From Pseudomonadales bacterium (GTDB taxonomy: Bacteria; Pseudomonadota; Gammaproteobacteria; Pseudomonadales; Ketobacteraceae), in the NCBI GenBank assembly GCA_002701845.1, contig NZXG01000061.1, positions 62,001-126,000 on the forward strand: a stretch of DNA of 64,000 nt, in the 5' to 3' direction. Shown one piece after another: positions 1 through 10,026 of this stretch. Position numbers and translations under genes: made by a program. The notes beneath the pieces are model-generated. The model was not told the DNA's origin, made no database searches, and was given only the letters and a program-made list of their open reading frames with translations. Position 1 is the first letter of the stretch; the number at the start of each line of letters is the position of its first letter.

Positions 1-1
1 T

Positions 2-406
2 GTGGTTTTCGGGGTCCAGTTCCAGGGGGCCGCCACTGCCCAGTGGCCGCTGGTGGGCAGCCACCGGCAAGGCCACTCCATCCGCTGGCTGCCCATGCCG
101 GAAGTGGTACATCTGGGTATTCACCAGTACACCGCCAGTGTGGCGGTGGAAGCCAGCGGCAAACGAGCCGCGGTGAGCTGCCCCCGGGGTAATCTGGTGG
201 CCTGCTGGGACCTGCCCAACGGAGAGTTCCTGGGCAAGCTGGCGGACAACGATGTGGCCGGTGTGCATCGCTGGGGATCCTCGGGCTGGCTCTGTACCAA
301 CGGCTATGGTGAGGTGGCAACCCTGACCGCCGATCGCTCGCGGCTGCAACGTCAACCGTTGCAACAGACCCCCTGGCGCTGGGATAACCACGTGCAGGTC
401 ATGTGA
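2..406 (+). CDS. DUF1513-family (Tat-secreted beta-propeller-like) protein, C-terminal part; gene starts before the window
   Basis: ORF open at the left edge; sequence FGVQFQGAATAQWPLVGSHRQG...SCPRGNLVACWDLPNGEFLG resembles DUF1513 C-termini. Confidence 0.6.
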   Translation: MVFGVQFQGAATAQWPLVGSHRQGHSIRWLPMPEVVHLGIHQYTASVAVEASGKRAAVSCPRGNLVACWDLPNGEFLGKLADNDVAGVHRWGSSGWLCTNGYGEVATLTADRSRLQRQPLQQTPWRWDNHVQVM

Positions 407-640
407 ACGCCGTTGGTACTCTGCTTTTCTTAAAGCTGTTATCCACTGCTTTCCATTTCTTTAGCGAGCTCTGAACGGTCTAACTTCTGGCTTTACAGGT
501 GCCTGGGTCGTATATACTTAACAGGCTTGACCAATTGCTGATCAGCTGGGCTTTACAAACGTTCGCCGGACCTCTAGAGTTGGAATTGTCGTATTGTCCT
601 ACAATAATAAACTTATCAAACGGCCCCAAAGGCCGCAGAG

Positions 641-1828
641 GTGCAGCTGATGATTCTTGATTCCATGCTTAAAGGGATGCCCGTGGGAGCCCGCAGTCGG
701 GTGGAGGAAGCCCTCGATAATATTTCCGTGGTATTGCAGATGCGCAATCCCAAGGTGTTCCGCTCCATGGCGCCCTCGGCAGTGCGGGGGTTGGCTCTCA
801 AGCAGGGCAAACGTAAATCCAGAGTGCAGATGAGCTCCGGGCACCCGGTGAGTTTCGATCTCACCTACGCCATGGACTTCCCGGAAATGCGACGCCTCTA
901 CCAGCGGGCCGTGGACAATCAGTGGAATGCGGACCGGGATTTGGACTGGCAACTGGACGTGGATCCCATGAATCCGGAAGTGGCCATTATCTCCAATGAG
1001 TTTTTCCCGGATGAATACATGCAGAAGCTGCCAGTGAAGCTGTCTCCCACCCAGCGCTTGGAGCTGAACTACAATATTGCCTGCTGGATGCTGAGCCAGT
1101 TTATGCATGGGGAGCAGGGGGCGCTGTACGCGTCGGCCCAGGTCACCGAAAGCGTCAGCTGGATGGAAGGCAAGTTCTTCGGCGGCACCCAGGTGATGGA
1201 CGAGGCCCGCCACTTGGAGGTGTTCAACCGTTACCTGATGGACAAGCTCAACAAGCGCTACGATGTGAACGATAACCTGTTCGTGATCCTGGACGACCTG
1301 CTCACCGATGCCCGCTGGGATTTCAAGTTTCTGGGCATGCAGATTATGGTGGAAGGGTTGGCGCTGGGGGCGTTCCGTACCATTCATAACATGAGTCAGG
1401 AACCGTTGCTGAAGAATCTTCTGAAATACGTGATTCGGGATGAAGCCCGCCACGTGCATTATGGCGTGCTGGCCCTGCGCGACCATTTTACCCGGGAATT
1501 AAGCGATGCGGAGCGCCGGGAACGGGAGGACTGGGCCTTTGAAGTGGCGGTGCTGATGCGCAACCGGTTTATGGCCCATGAAATCTATGAAGAATGGTTT
1601 GAGGGCACTATCAGCCGCCAGCAGTGGAACAATCTGATCTCCAATTCCCCCGCCATGCTGCAGTTCCGCCACAACATGTTCAGCCGCCTGATCCCCAATC
1701 TGGATTTTATCGGCCTGATGTCGCCGCGTATCCGCCCTCACTATGCCCGGTTCGGGATGCTGGATTTTCTCCAGGGCAAAAACGCCAGCCAGCTGTCCGA
1801 GCAGGATATGGTGGCGGATCTGCATTAA
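641..1828 (+). CDS. Ferritin-like diiron protein (AurF/ribonucleotide-reductase-like fold)
   Basis: 395 aa ORF; two E/D-x-x-H style metal motifs (VMDEARHLEVF and RDEARHVHYG) plus an upstream Glu in MHGEQGALYASAQ. Confidence 0.7.
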   Translation: MQLMILDSMLKGMPVGARSRVEEALDNISVVLQMRNPKVFRSMAPSAVRGLALKQGKRKSRVQMSSGHPVSFDLTYAMDFPEMRRLYQRAVDNQWNADRDLDWQLDVDPMNPEVAIISNEFFPDEYMQKLPVKLSPTQRLELNYNIACWMLSQFMHGEQGALYASAQVTESVSWMEGKFFGGTQVMDEARHLEVFNRYLMDKLNKRYDVNDNLFVILDDLLTDARWDFKFLGMQIMVEGLALGAFRTIHNMSQEPLLKNLLKYVIRDEARHVHYGVLALRDHFTRELSDAERREREDWAFEVAVLMRNRFMAHEIYEEWFEGTISRQQWNNLISNSPAMLQFRHNMFSRLIPNLDFIGLMSPRIRPHYARFGMLDFLQGKNASQLSEQDMVADLH

Positions 1829-1969
1829 CTTTGTTCCCCTGGAGCTTGTAATTTGCTGCTTATGACTGAAATTAGATTGCAAGCTCTAAATTAAATTGCG
1901 ATAAAGTGAAATTGATAAGGGCGCCACAGTCGCCCGGCTCAAATTTGCTTATCACATGGGGACAAACAC

Positions 1970-2677
1970 ATGGCGAATGCTTTTGGGAATCTGAATGCCG
2001 AAACGGCCAAGCAGTGGGTTGAGAAACTGGAAGCTCAGTTGCGTAAAGCACAGGAACGGGTCGGTTCCGCCCGCACCCGGTTGCTGGCAGCACAGGAGCG
2101 CTGGCGCATCAAGGCCACCGCCGCCGCCCAAGTGGCGGTGGAGCAGGCGCAGGAAACCCTGGAGTCGGCCATGTCCGCGGTGGAGGACACCCGTAAGGAA
2201 CTGACCCAGGCCAAATTGGAGGCCCAGGTGGCGCAGTTGCGGGAGCGGTTTTTACAGACCGAGCAGAAACTGCGGGAAAAGGTCATCGCCCGGGAGGAGG
2301 AGCTGCGCCAGCGGCTGGAGAAAGAGCTGGAGGACGCTTACGCCAAAGCCCGCAAGCAGGTGGATGCGGCACTGGAAAGCAAATACGCGAAACAGGTTCG
2401 CGAGTACAGCAAATCCGTGGAAAAGAAAATCAAGCAAACCGCCAAGGACTTTGAAAAGCGGGAGCAGGAACTGCTCAAGCGCCACGGCCTCAGCATCAGT
2501 AAAAAGCAGTCAGCGGGGCGCACCTCCGCCAAGGCCAAAGCCAAGGCTCCGCCGGTGAAGAAGCGCAGCCCCGCCAAGAAGGCGTCTGCGAAAAAAGCCG
2601 CCAGCAAAAAGGCCTCGCCCCGTAAGGCCGCCACCAAGCGTGCAGTGAAAAAGTCGCCGGCCAAGAAAACCTCCTGA
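1970..2677 (+). CDS. AlgP/histone H1-like protein: coiled-coil N-terminus and Lys/Ala/Pro-rich C-terminal tail
   Basis: Long Glu/Lys/Ala coiled-coil region followed by KKRSPAKKASAKKAASKKASPRKAATKRAVKKSPAKK. Confidence 0.7.
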   Translation: MANAFGNLNAETAKQWVEKLEAQLRKAQERVGSARTRLLAAQERWRIKATAAAQVAVEQAQETLESAMSAVEDTRKELTQAKLEAQVAQLRERFLQTEQKLREKVIAREEELRQRLEKELEDAYAKARKQVDAALESKYAKQVREYSKSVEKKIKQTAKDFEKREQELLKRHGLSISKKQSAGRTSAKAKAKAPPVKKRSPAKKASAKKAASKKASPRKAATKRAVKKSPAKKTS

Positions 2678-2750
2678 CCTCAGCCGCCTGCGCCGGGCCC
2701 TGAAGGCAGTTTTGCCGGCCCGGATTTCGGTGTGGCCGCAATCTCCTTAG

Positions 2751-2780
2751 GGGGTCGCCGTCAGTGATGGCGGCGACCCC
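2751..2780. terminator. Perfect 10-bp stem hairpin, terminator-like
   Basis: GGGGTCGCCG-tcagtgatgg-CGGCGACCCC in the intergenic region after the H1-like gene; no clear T-tract. Confidence 0.4.
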
Positions 2781-2854
2781 GATTCATGGATGTTGAAAAA
2801 TAACGACCTATCAGTCACTATTGCCGCATTATTCGGGCAAGTAAGGAGAACAAC

Positions 2855-4033
2855 GTGGCTGCTGCCTATATCGTAGATGCTGTTAGAACGGCCGGTGGGC
2901 GCCGGAATGGTCGGTTGAGCCAGGTCAGCCCGGCGGACCTGGGCGCGGTGGTTATTGATGCGCTGTTGGAACGCAATGATATCGATCCGGCCCTCATCGA
3001 AGACGTTATTTTTGGCTGTGTCAGCCAGATCGGCCCGCAGACGTTTAACCTGGCCCGTACCTCCATCCTCGCCTCCCGTCTGCCGGTGGATGTGCCTGGC
3101 GTCACCATAGATCGCCAGTGCGGCTCCGGCCAGCAGGCCATTCATTTCGCGGCCCAGGCAGTGATGTCCGGCAACCAGGATGTGGTGATCGCCGGCGGGG
3201 CGGAAAATATGAGCATGACCCCCATCGGCTCACCCATGGATCTGGCCGCCAAGGCCGGCATGCGCCAGCCATTTGATGGTAAAGCCATTTCCGAGCGCTA
3301 TCCCGGGCAGGATTTCAGCCAGTTTATGGGGGCTGAGCGCATGGCGCAGAAATACAAAGTGAGCCGGGATGAGCTGGATGAATTTGCTTATCAGAGCCAT
3401 ATGAAAGGCGCGGCCGCCTATGACGCCGACCGCTTCGCCGACGAGATCATCCCGATGACGGTGGAAGTGGAAGGCAAGCAGGTGGTGCACGACGTGGACG
3501 AGGGGCTGCGCCGCAACGCCGATCTCGACGCCATCAAAGGCCTGGAGCCGCTGCAGGAGGGCGGGTTGATCACTGCCGCTTCCGCCAGTCAGATCTGTGA
3601 TGGTTCCGCCGCCACCCTGGTGGTCAGCGAGCGGGCCCTGAAGAAATTCGGTTTCACCCCACTGGCGAAGATCCACGATATGGTGGTGGTGGGCTCGGAT
3701 CCCACCATGGTGCTGGAAGGCCCCATTCCCGCCACTCACAAGATTCTGCAACGCACCGGCCTGAAGATGGATGATCTGGCGGTGTATGAGGTCAACGAGG
3801 CTTTCGGCTCTGTGCCCCTGGCCTGGCAGAAGGCCCTGGGGGCCGATTTGGAGCGCCTGAATGTCAACGGTGGCGCCCAGGCGTTGGGGCATCCGCTGGG
3901 GGCTACCGGTGCCAAGCTGATGGCCACCCTGGCCTATGAGCTGCGCCGGCGCAAGCAGCGTTACGGGCTGCTGGCCATCTGCGAGGGCCTGGGTACCGCC
4001 AACGCCACCATTATCGAAAACCTGCAGCTCTAA
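2855..4033 (+). CDS. Acetyl-CoA acyltransferase (thiolase)
   Basis: Thiolase motifs DRQCGSGQQAIHFAAQAVMSG, NGGAQALGHPLGATGAKL, CEGLGTANATIIE; GTG start. Confidence 0.9.
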   Translation: MAAAYIVDAVRTAGGRRNGRLSQVSPADLGAVVIDALLERNDIDPALIEDVIFGCVSQIGPQTFNLARTSILASRLPVDVPGVTIDRQCGSGQQAIHFAAQAVMSGNQDVVIAGGAENMSMTPIGSPMDLAAKAGMRQPFDGKAISERYPGQDFSQFMGAERMAQKYKVSRDELDEFAYQSHMKGAAAYDADRFADEIIPMTVEVEGKQVVHDVDEGLRRNADLDAIKGLEPLQEGGLITAASASQICDGSAATLVVSERALKKFGFTPLAKIHDMVVVGSDPTMVLEGPIPATHKILQRTGLKMDDLAVYEVNEAFGSVPLAWQKALGADLERLNVNGGAQALGHPLGATGAKLMATLAYELRRRKQRYGLLAICEGLGTANATIIENLQL

Positions 4034-4229
4034 CTGCAAAACCCTGGCCGCCGGCCACTCCGTCACTGGCGGGGTGGCTCAGGGGGCGGGCTTCTGCCGC
4101 TGCCGGCGGCATCTTTCCGAGCAGTATTTCACTTCAGGCCAGTTTCTTTCCCATTTTTTGCGCCAGACGAAGGGCCGGTTGCACACCCCACATATTTTCT
4201 GATCCAGATAAGGCTTTCGGTGCATGCGG

Positions 4230-5579
4230 TCAGGCCCGATCATTCAGCGCCGGCGCCAGAGGCCAGCCCACCGCATCCATGGAATCGGCTTCCAGGCAGG
4301 TCTCAGCACCGCCCCAACGCCGGATAAAATCGCCTTCAGGATCATGGGTCTGCGTCTGCTTATCGAGATTAAACTGGCGTGAACCCCGGGGATCGGCGCC
4401 TACACCCGCAAGATACTGCCAGTTGCCCCAGTTGGAGGCCACATCATAATCCACCAGTTGCTCCTCGAAGTAGGCGGCCCCATAACGCCAGTCAAGTTCC
4501 AGCTCGTTCACCAGACAACTGGCCACCAACTGGCGGCCCCGGTTGGACATGTAGCCGGTAGCATTCAGCTGTTTCATGCAGGCGTTGACGACAGGGAACC
4601 GGGTGCTGCCTTCGCACCACTGCCGGAAGCGTTCCGGGTAGAAACTGGTGAGCGGCTTATGCTCCCTAAGACCCTGGAATCGGAACAGCTTCCGCCCGTG
4701 GCAGCGGGCATACCACTGAAAATCCTCCCGCCACAGCAATTCAAAATAAATCCAGTAAGTGGATTCGTTCGCTCCCTGGTCTTGCTCGTGGCGCCGCAGA
4801 TGGGATACCACCCGGCGTGGGGAAATACAGCCCTGGGCCAGCCACGGGGAAAAGCGGGTGGACGCGGTGGGGTCATCCAGCGCATTGCGGGTGGCCTTAT
4901 AGGTTTGCGCATAACCGTGCTGGAAATACTCTGTCAGGTGGCGCAAGCCCCGGGTTTCACCGCCATTGAACAGGGTTTCTCCAGAGGCGGATGGCCCGGG
5001 AATGCGCGCGCGCCAGTCTCGGGACTCTATACCGGACTTTATAAAGGGGTTACCCAGAAATTCCGGTGCCGGCAGGGGCGTCGCCACACTATTTCCACGG
5101 CTCTCGAGTTGGCGACGAAACTGGGAGAAAGTGGCTGGCAACTCGCCCAGGGGAAAGGGCAAATCCCCCTGACTGAACAAGGTGTGGGTATGAATTCCAA
5201 CAAAATCCGTGTTGGGTAACCGCTCCCGCAATTCGCCAATGATCATGTTCTCGTTATAGCCAGCCTGCACACTGTAAAAAACTTTATCAACGGCATGTTC
5301 ACGACACAGCCGCGCCAGTACCTGCAAAGGATTTTGGTAATAAACGTTGAGACACTGGCCTCTGGACTGCAGGCGGGCGTCCAAATCCTCCAGGGCTTCC
5401 ACAATGAACCGATATCGCCGTGAACCCAGGGAACGGCAATGATAACGGCCAGCATTGAACAGACCAGGATCAATGCAATAAACAAAGCTCAGCTCGGTTT
5501 GCCGGGCCAGTGCCTGACACAGGGCGGGGTTGTCCGCTAAGCGTAAATCGTTGGTAAACCAGAACAGGGTTTTAGACAA
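4230..5579 (-). CDS. DASH-family cryptochrome / deoxyribodipyrimidine photolyase
   Basis: [18 protein letters not shown]-terminus, [57 protein letters not shown] and [16 protein letters not shown]-terminal FAD-binding region; start set at a TTG behind GGAG (ORF extends to 5636). Confidence 0.88.
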   Translation of the reverse strand: MSKTLFWFTNDLRLADNPALCQALARQTELSFVYCIDPGLFNAGRYHCRSLGSRRYRFIVEALEDLDARLQSRGQCLNVYYQNPLQVLARLCREHAVDKVFYSVQAGYNENMIIGELRERLPNTDFVGIHTHTLFSQGDLPFPLGELPATFSQFRRQLESRGNSVATPLPAPEFLGNPFIKSGIESRDWRARIPGPSASGETLFNGGETRGLRHLTEYFQHGYAQTYKATRNALDDPTASTRFSPWLAQGCISPRRVVSHLRRHEQDQGANESTYWIYFELLWREDFQWYARCHGRKLFRFQGLREHKPLTSFYPERFRQWCEGSTRFPVVNACMKQLNATGYMSNRGRQLVASCLVNELELDWRYGAAYFEEQLVDYDVASNWGNWQYLAGVGADPRGSRQFNLDKQTQTHDPEGDFIRRWGGAETCLEADSMDAVGWPLAPALNDRA

Positions 5580-6293
5580 GGTATACACTCCCGCAAGCAC
5601 CGTTATGCCCTCATTATAAGAAGCTGGACATCTCAAGGGGCGCGCTGTCTAGGTGCGGGTTCGTTTTGGTGTGAATGATGGGGCATTGGGCTCGGGAGGC
5701 TTTGCAGACATTGCCTGACGCTGAGTGGCAATGTGCTCTGAACTTTGATTGTTTTATGCGATCGGTGGGGATGGGACCGGTGAAAGTACTACTGATAAAC
5801 CTGTTAACGATCACTAAAGACAGCGTTGTCAGTTGCTATCACGCCTGCGTCACTATTCAAGTTGTAAATTTTGAAGCAGTATCAGCCAGTCCGGTATTGA
5901 TGAGATGATATGGACGCTTTTTATCAGCGGCCAATCTCGTCAAGATCTATCGAGGTAATAAAGCACTACAATCGGTACGCAATGACAAGCCTGTGATATC
6001 AACGTGTCTGTCGTTGTAGTACTAATAGACTGGGGTTTCACTTATTCAATTAGTTTGGGGTGACAGAGAGCAGCGCCAAACACCGTAAGAGACTGTGAGA
6101 TATATCTGCATTTTCTATCAGAGTATTTCCACAAGATATGGCCTGTGCTACCGTCATTGCCAATACTGTTTTGGGGTGCTTTGAAAAGAACAGTATTCAA
6201 AAATAAAAACAGGACAATCAGGATAACAACATGGAATCACATCAGTGTCTGGGGTCTTTATTACGCGCCTTCCTTTCTCGGTTTTCTCGTTAC

Positions 6294-6641
6294 TCAGGTA
6301 AAAGACAGCATGGGTTGCCGTTCCAGCAATGGTAGTACCGCTGCATATTCAGCCGATGCCACTGAAAAATCGAATAAGGCGAAATCGCAGTTATTGGCTC
6401 GAATAGCGCATAAACCACTGTCGTGAGACAGCAATAGTGCCCTCGACTCGTACACGCGGCCATCGGTGAATTCAACTTCGAATGGCGCGCTGCACCCGAG
6501 CATCAATCGAATAGAGTGGCGCCCGTGAGTACGATCACCTGGCTCCGCGACGAAATTGCGTGCCAGTACCAATATGCCGCGCTGACGGTAATAGACAGAA
6601 CCCTCAAAATCCTCTGATCCCGAAATATCACTATTGATCAA
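6294..6641 (-). pseudogene. Possible N-terminal fragment of an AraC-family regulator (no HTH region follows)
   Basis: 115 aa ILVLARNFVAEPGDRTHGRHSIRLMLGCSAPFEVEF... looks like the sensor half of an AraC-type regulator; no continuing ORF in any minus frame downstream. Confidence 0.35.
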
Positions 6642-6677
6642 GCTCTTCGTTTCCTAAACCGATGCGTCTGAACAAAG

Positions 6678-8552
6678 TCAATCTGCTTGCTGTGAAAAAG
6701 CAAATTCCAGCAATGGCCGCATCACATTGGATGCCTGTGAGGGCGAATTGACGGCTTCAAACATCGGGTCCAGATGGCTGTAACCGGGAATTTCCGTCTT
6801 GATCTGGTTGGGCACTTCTAGCTGGGCACCGGAATTGATCGGTTGTACCCCCTGGGAGCCGGTAAACACGATGGAAGCAATGTTCGCTACTCCGTCGGGG
6901 TGGAGGATGTCCAGACCGTAATCCGGCGCGAAGGAACGGCTCGCCACGAAGCTGTCGATCATGATACGGGTGGGGAAATACCATTCCGTCAGATTGGTGG
7001 GGCCTATATACAGTGCGCGAACGAAATCGGCCATGTTCGCCGGTTCGTTGCCCAGATAAGTAAAGCGTCGGGTGCCATTGACGTCCATAAAATCCGGATC
7101 GGCGAGATCACCGATTTCATCCCGGTGTGCCCAGCGGTAGAGCGGCCCCTGTCCCAGTTGGTTCAGGTTCGGGCCGGCATCGGACCCGATATAAAGATCA
7201 GTCACGCCCAGCAGTTGTTGCAGTAGATCATCCACGCCGGGGATTTTTCCCAGGCTGTCCAGCAACGTCCATTTGCGCACGATGGGCCCATTGTCCAGGA
7301 AACCCAGGCCCACCTGCAACAGACCCAGGGGTTCGAAGTCATCATCGAACACCAGTCCGATGTATGCTTCATTGGTGAGGTTGAAATCCTCCATCTGCGG
7401 GCGCGCAGCCATGCGAAGAACATAACGGGAATGAATCACGTTGGTGATATTATTGATTGCCGCGCTCTGGGGAATCCGCTGTAGCAGGTTGTCATTCTCA
7501 TCGGGTGCAATAGCGGCGGCAAGTGCCATAAATTCCGGTAGCGCCAGTACCTCCGGTGTAAACAATCCGGGAATATCCACACTGCGGGGCAGCAAACCTG
7601 ACTTCAGTGCGGCCAAGTCTATTTTATAGGCTTCCAGCATCCGCCCATCGCTGTTGCCGGCGGCAGCCACCTGCAACTGTTCCGTGGCGGTTTGGGGGAG
7701 CATTGGCGGTGTCCTGAAGAAATAGCCGTCGGCAACCGGCGTGACCTGGGTGTCCAGGCCAAAGGCGCCGGCGACCTGTTTGTATCCCGCATCTTCCTCC
7801 GTGGCGGGATCAGCATCAAAATCCCACGCCAGAAACACCGACGCGTGGACGCCTCCCAGAGAATGGCCCCCCACAAATACTTTCTCTCGGCTCAACCCCG
7901 GGGTCGGCATCATATGCTGAATGATGGCGTGCATGTCCAATGTGGTCTGACGCAGGCCGAACTCCGCCAGAAACGGTAAATCCGCGCTGCTTTTAAAGCC
8001 GGCAAAGGTATTGCCGTCAATGGCCTGTTGGTCGTAATAATAACCCACCACCAGGTCGATGCCTTCGTCCACACTCATACCCTGGTTCAAGCCATATTCT
8101 GCCGCCTGTACCCCAGTGAGATCCTCCAGGCAATTGGCGCGCCGGTCCATGGCCCAGACTTCAATGTGTTTGCCATATTCCTGTTGGGCCATGTACACCA
8201 TTTGGCGGCCCATATACTCAAAACCGTTGGCGCCTTCCAGGACACCGGGAACCATCAGAAAGGCCGCATCAGCCTGTTCCGCATTTTTCGGCGCGGCGGT
8301 GCTATTGAAGCGCGGAAAACTGACGTTGTCACAGCCGGCTGGTGCTCCCAGTTGCGAAACCGGTTCGCCGCCGGGGATGGTAATCAGCTCCATGCTCACC
8401 ACCTGATCCACATCCGCGTCAGTCCAGAGTTTTGTTTCCCGGGGTTTGCGGGACTCGGGGATATCACCCTGGGGGCTGTAACAGCCGCCCAGCAGGAAGG
8501 TGCCCAGGCCCAAGAGGGCCGCCGTTGCCAGGGTGCTAAATGCCGGCTTCAT
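6678..8552 (-). CDS. Large lipoprotein with alpha/beta-hydrolase (lipase-like) domain
   Basis: Lipobox LLGGC after signal peptide; nucleophile elbow GGHSLGG; 624 aa. Confidence 0.7.
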   Translation of the reverse strand: MKPAFSTLATAALLGLGTFLLGGCYSPQGDIPESRKPRETKLWTDADVDQVVSMELITIPGGEPVSQLGAPAGCDNVSFPRFNSTAAPKNAEQADAAFLMVPGVLEGANGFEYMGRQMVYMAQQEYGKHIEVWAMDRRANCLEDLTGVQAAEYGLNQGMSVDEGIDLVVGYYYDQQAIDGNTFAGFKSSADLPFLAEFGLRQTTLDMHAIIQHMMPTPGLSREKVFVGGHSLGGVHASVFLAWDFDADPATEEDAGYKQVAGAFGLDTQVTPVADGYFFRTPPMLPQTATEQLQVAAAGNSDGRMLEAYKIDLAALKSGLLPRSVDIPGLFTPEVLALPEFMALAAAIAPDENDNLLQRIPQSAAINNITNVIHSRYVLRMAARPQMEDFNLTNEAYIGLVFDDDFEPLGLLQVGLGFLDNGPIVRKWTLLDSLGKIPGVDDLLQQLLGVTDLYIGSDAGPNLNQLGQGPLYRWAHRDEIGDLADPDFMDVNGTRRFTYLGNEPANMADFVRALYIGPTNLTEWYFPTRIMIDSFVASRSFAPDYGLDILHPDGVANIASIVFTGSQGVQPINSGAQLEVPNQIKTEIPGYSHLDPMFEAVNSPSQASNVMRPLLEFAFSQQAD

Positions 8553-9039
8553 AGCGTATCTCCGAATTGTTATTGTAATAAACCGCTAATCAGTTTCTGT
8601 GCTGATAATAATCAACCAAATCGTGATCTGCTTGTACCATGCGGCTGAACATGGGTCCGTCTGGGTATAACCCCACTGCCGAACAAGTGCAACAGTTCGC
8701 AAAGTGCTGGTGTGGCTTTAGGGTAACAAGCTTGATCACACTGCGATTGGCGGTTATCCACCAGGGGGGCCGGTTGAATGCAGCGTAAATCTCTACGAAT
8801 CACTGCTGCTTCCGATGGGGGGCTTAACGATGGCTTCTCTGTTCAATGGCTTTTATAAGCCTATTAATAACGGCTTCTAGAGCGTGACTCTATGCCTGAC
8901 TCAGTCCCCGACCCGGGTCCGGTCATCTCCCATTCATCATTAACCGTTACAAATCATAACCTTCCCCCTGTGAATACTACAGATTTTAAGCCGGCAGTAG
9001 CGCCTTTCGCCCCGGGCGTCCCGCGCCTATAATGAAATT

Positions 9040-10020
9040 ATGAATTCGGATAATGCCTCGTATATGCCTATGGCCGATAGCCCTGTGAGCCCATCAAGGG
9101 TGGGCGGCTTCAAATTACGCTCTCTGCAGGATGGGCGGGAATTCGTGTTGCCGGCGGGCGAGGCGCTGGTGGGCCGCGAGGTTGAGTGCGGCATCACCCT
9201 GGATAGCGGCCATATTTCCCGCTATCACGCCAAGATCACCGTGGTGAACCAGGATGTGATCGTGGAGGATCTGCGCTCCACCAACGGTACGTTCATCAAT
9301 GGCCGCCGCATCACCGCGCCCCAGACCCTTAGTGTGGGCGATGAAGTACGGTTCCATGAGATGTCGTTTAGGCTGGTGTCCAGCGAACAGGGCTCCGGTG
9401 ACGCCGATGCCACGGTGTTTCAGGGCATGGATACCCGGATCGGTGGCGTGGTGGAGGCACCAGCCGCGGCTGGCAGGCCTGCACCCCGGGCGCCGGAACC
9501 GGAAGAGGAGGAGGATGGCACCCGGCTGCTGAGCGGCGAAGACCTCGACCGGTTACAGGGCAAAGCGGAGCGCATTTCCGCCAATGTGGATCATGGCAGT
9601 GGCCCCCGGCTGGTCATGCTTACCGCGCCTATCCGGGGCAAGGTATTTTCGCTGCTTTCCCGCAATCGCAACGCCTGGGTCATTGGTCGTGGTTCGGAGG
9701 CGGATTTCCAGGTGTCCGACCGCACGGTATCGGCGCTCCACGCCCGTATTCGCAAGTTGGGCGATGAATGGGTGCTGGAGTCCTGTGAGGGGCGCAATCC
9801 GATTTTTATCAACAACCGGGCGGTGGAGTTCACTTCCCTGCATCCCGGAGATGTGGTGCGGGTGGGGCGGATGGAGCTGCTGTTCCGCACCGATGAGAAA
9901 AAACTGGGTGCCGCTTCCAAAGGCGCCCGGCCCCGGCTGGCGGCGTCCACCACTAATATTGCGCTGCTGGCCTTTGGGCTGATCGTGCTGGGGGTGGTGA
10001 TCGGCATTATTCTGATGTAA
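9040..10020 (+). CDS. Tandem FHA-domain protein with C-terminal transmembrane helix
   Basis: Two FHA signatures (ISRYHAKITVV...LRSTNGTFINGRRI and VSALHARIRKLGDEWVLESCEGRNPIFINNR) and hydrophobic C-terminus IALLAFGLIVLGVVIGIILM. Confidence 0.85.
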   Translation: MNSDNASYMPMADSPVSPSRVGGFKLRSLQDGREFVLPAGEALVGREVECGITLDSGHISRYHAKITVVNQDVIVEDLRSTNGTFINGRRITAPQTLSVGDEVRFHEMSFRLVSSEQGSGDADATVFQGMDTRIGGVVEAPAAAGRPAPRAPEPEEEEDGTRLLSGEDLDRLQGKAERISANVDHGSGPRLVMLTAPIRGKVFSLLSRNRNAWVIGRGSEADFQVSDRTVSALHARIRKLGDEWVLESCEGRNPIFINNRAVEFTSLHPGDVVRVGRMELLFRTDEKKLGAASKGARPRLAASTTNIALLAFGLIVLGVVIGIILM

Positions 10021-10026
10021 TCCGGT

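Noticed and set aside
599-1486. 295-aa minus-strand ORF
   Set aside because: Antisense to the diiron protein gene, His/Gln-rich shadow ORF.
6145-6426. 93-aa plus-strand ORF in the gene-poor island
   Set aside because: No motif, overlaps the antisense regulator fragment, poor coding character.
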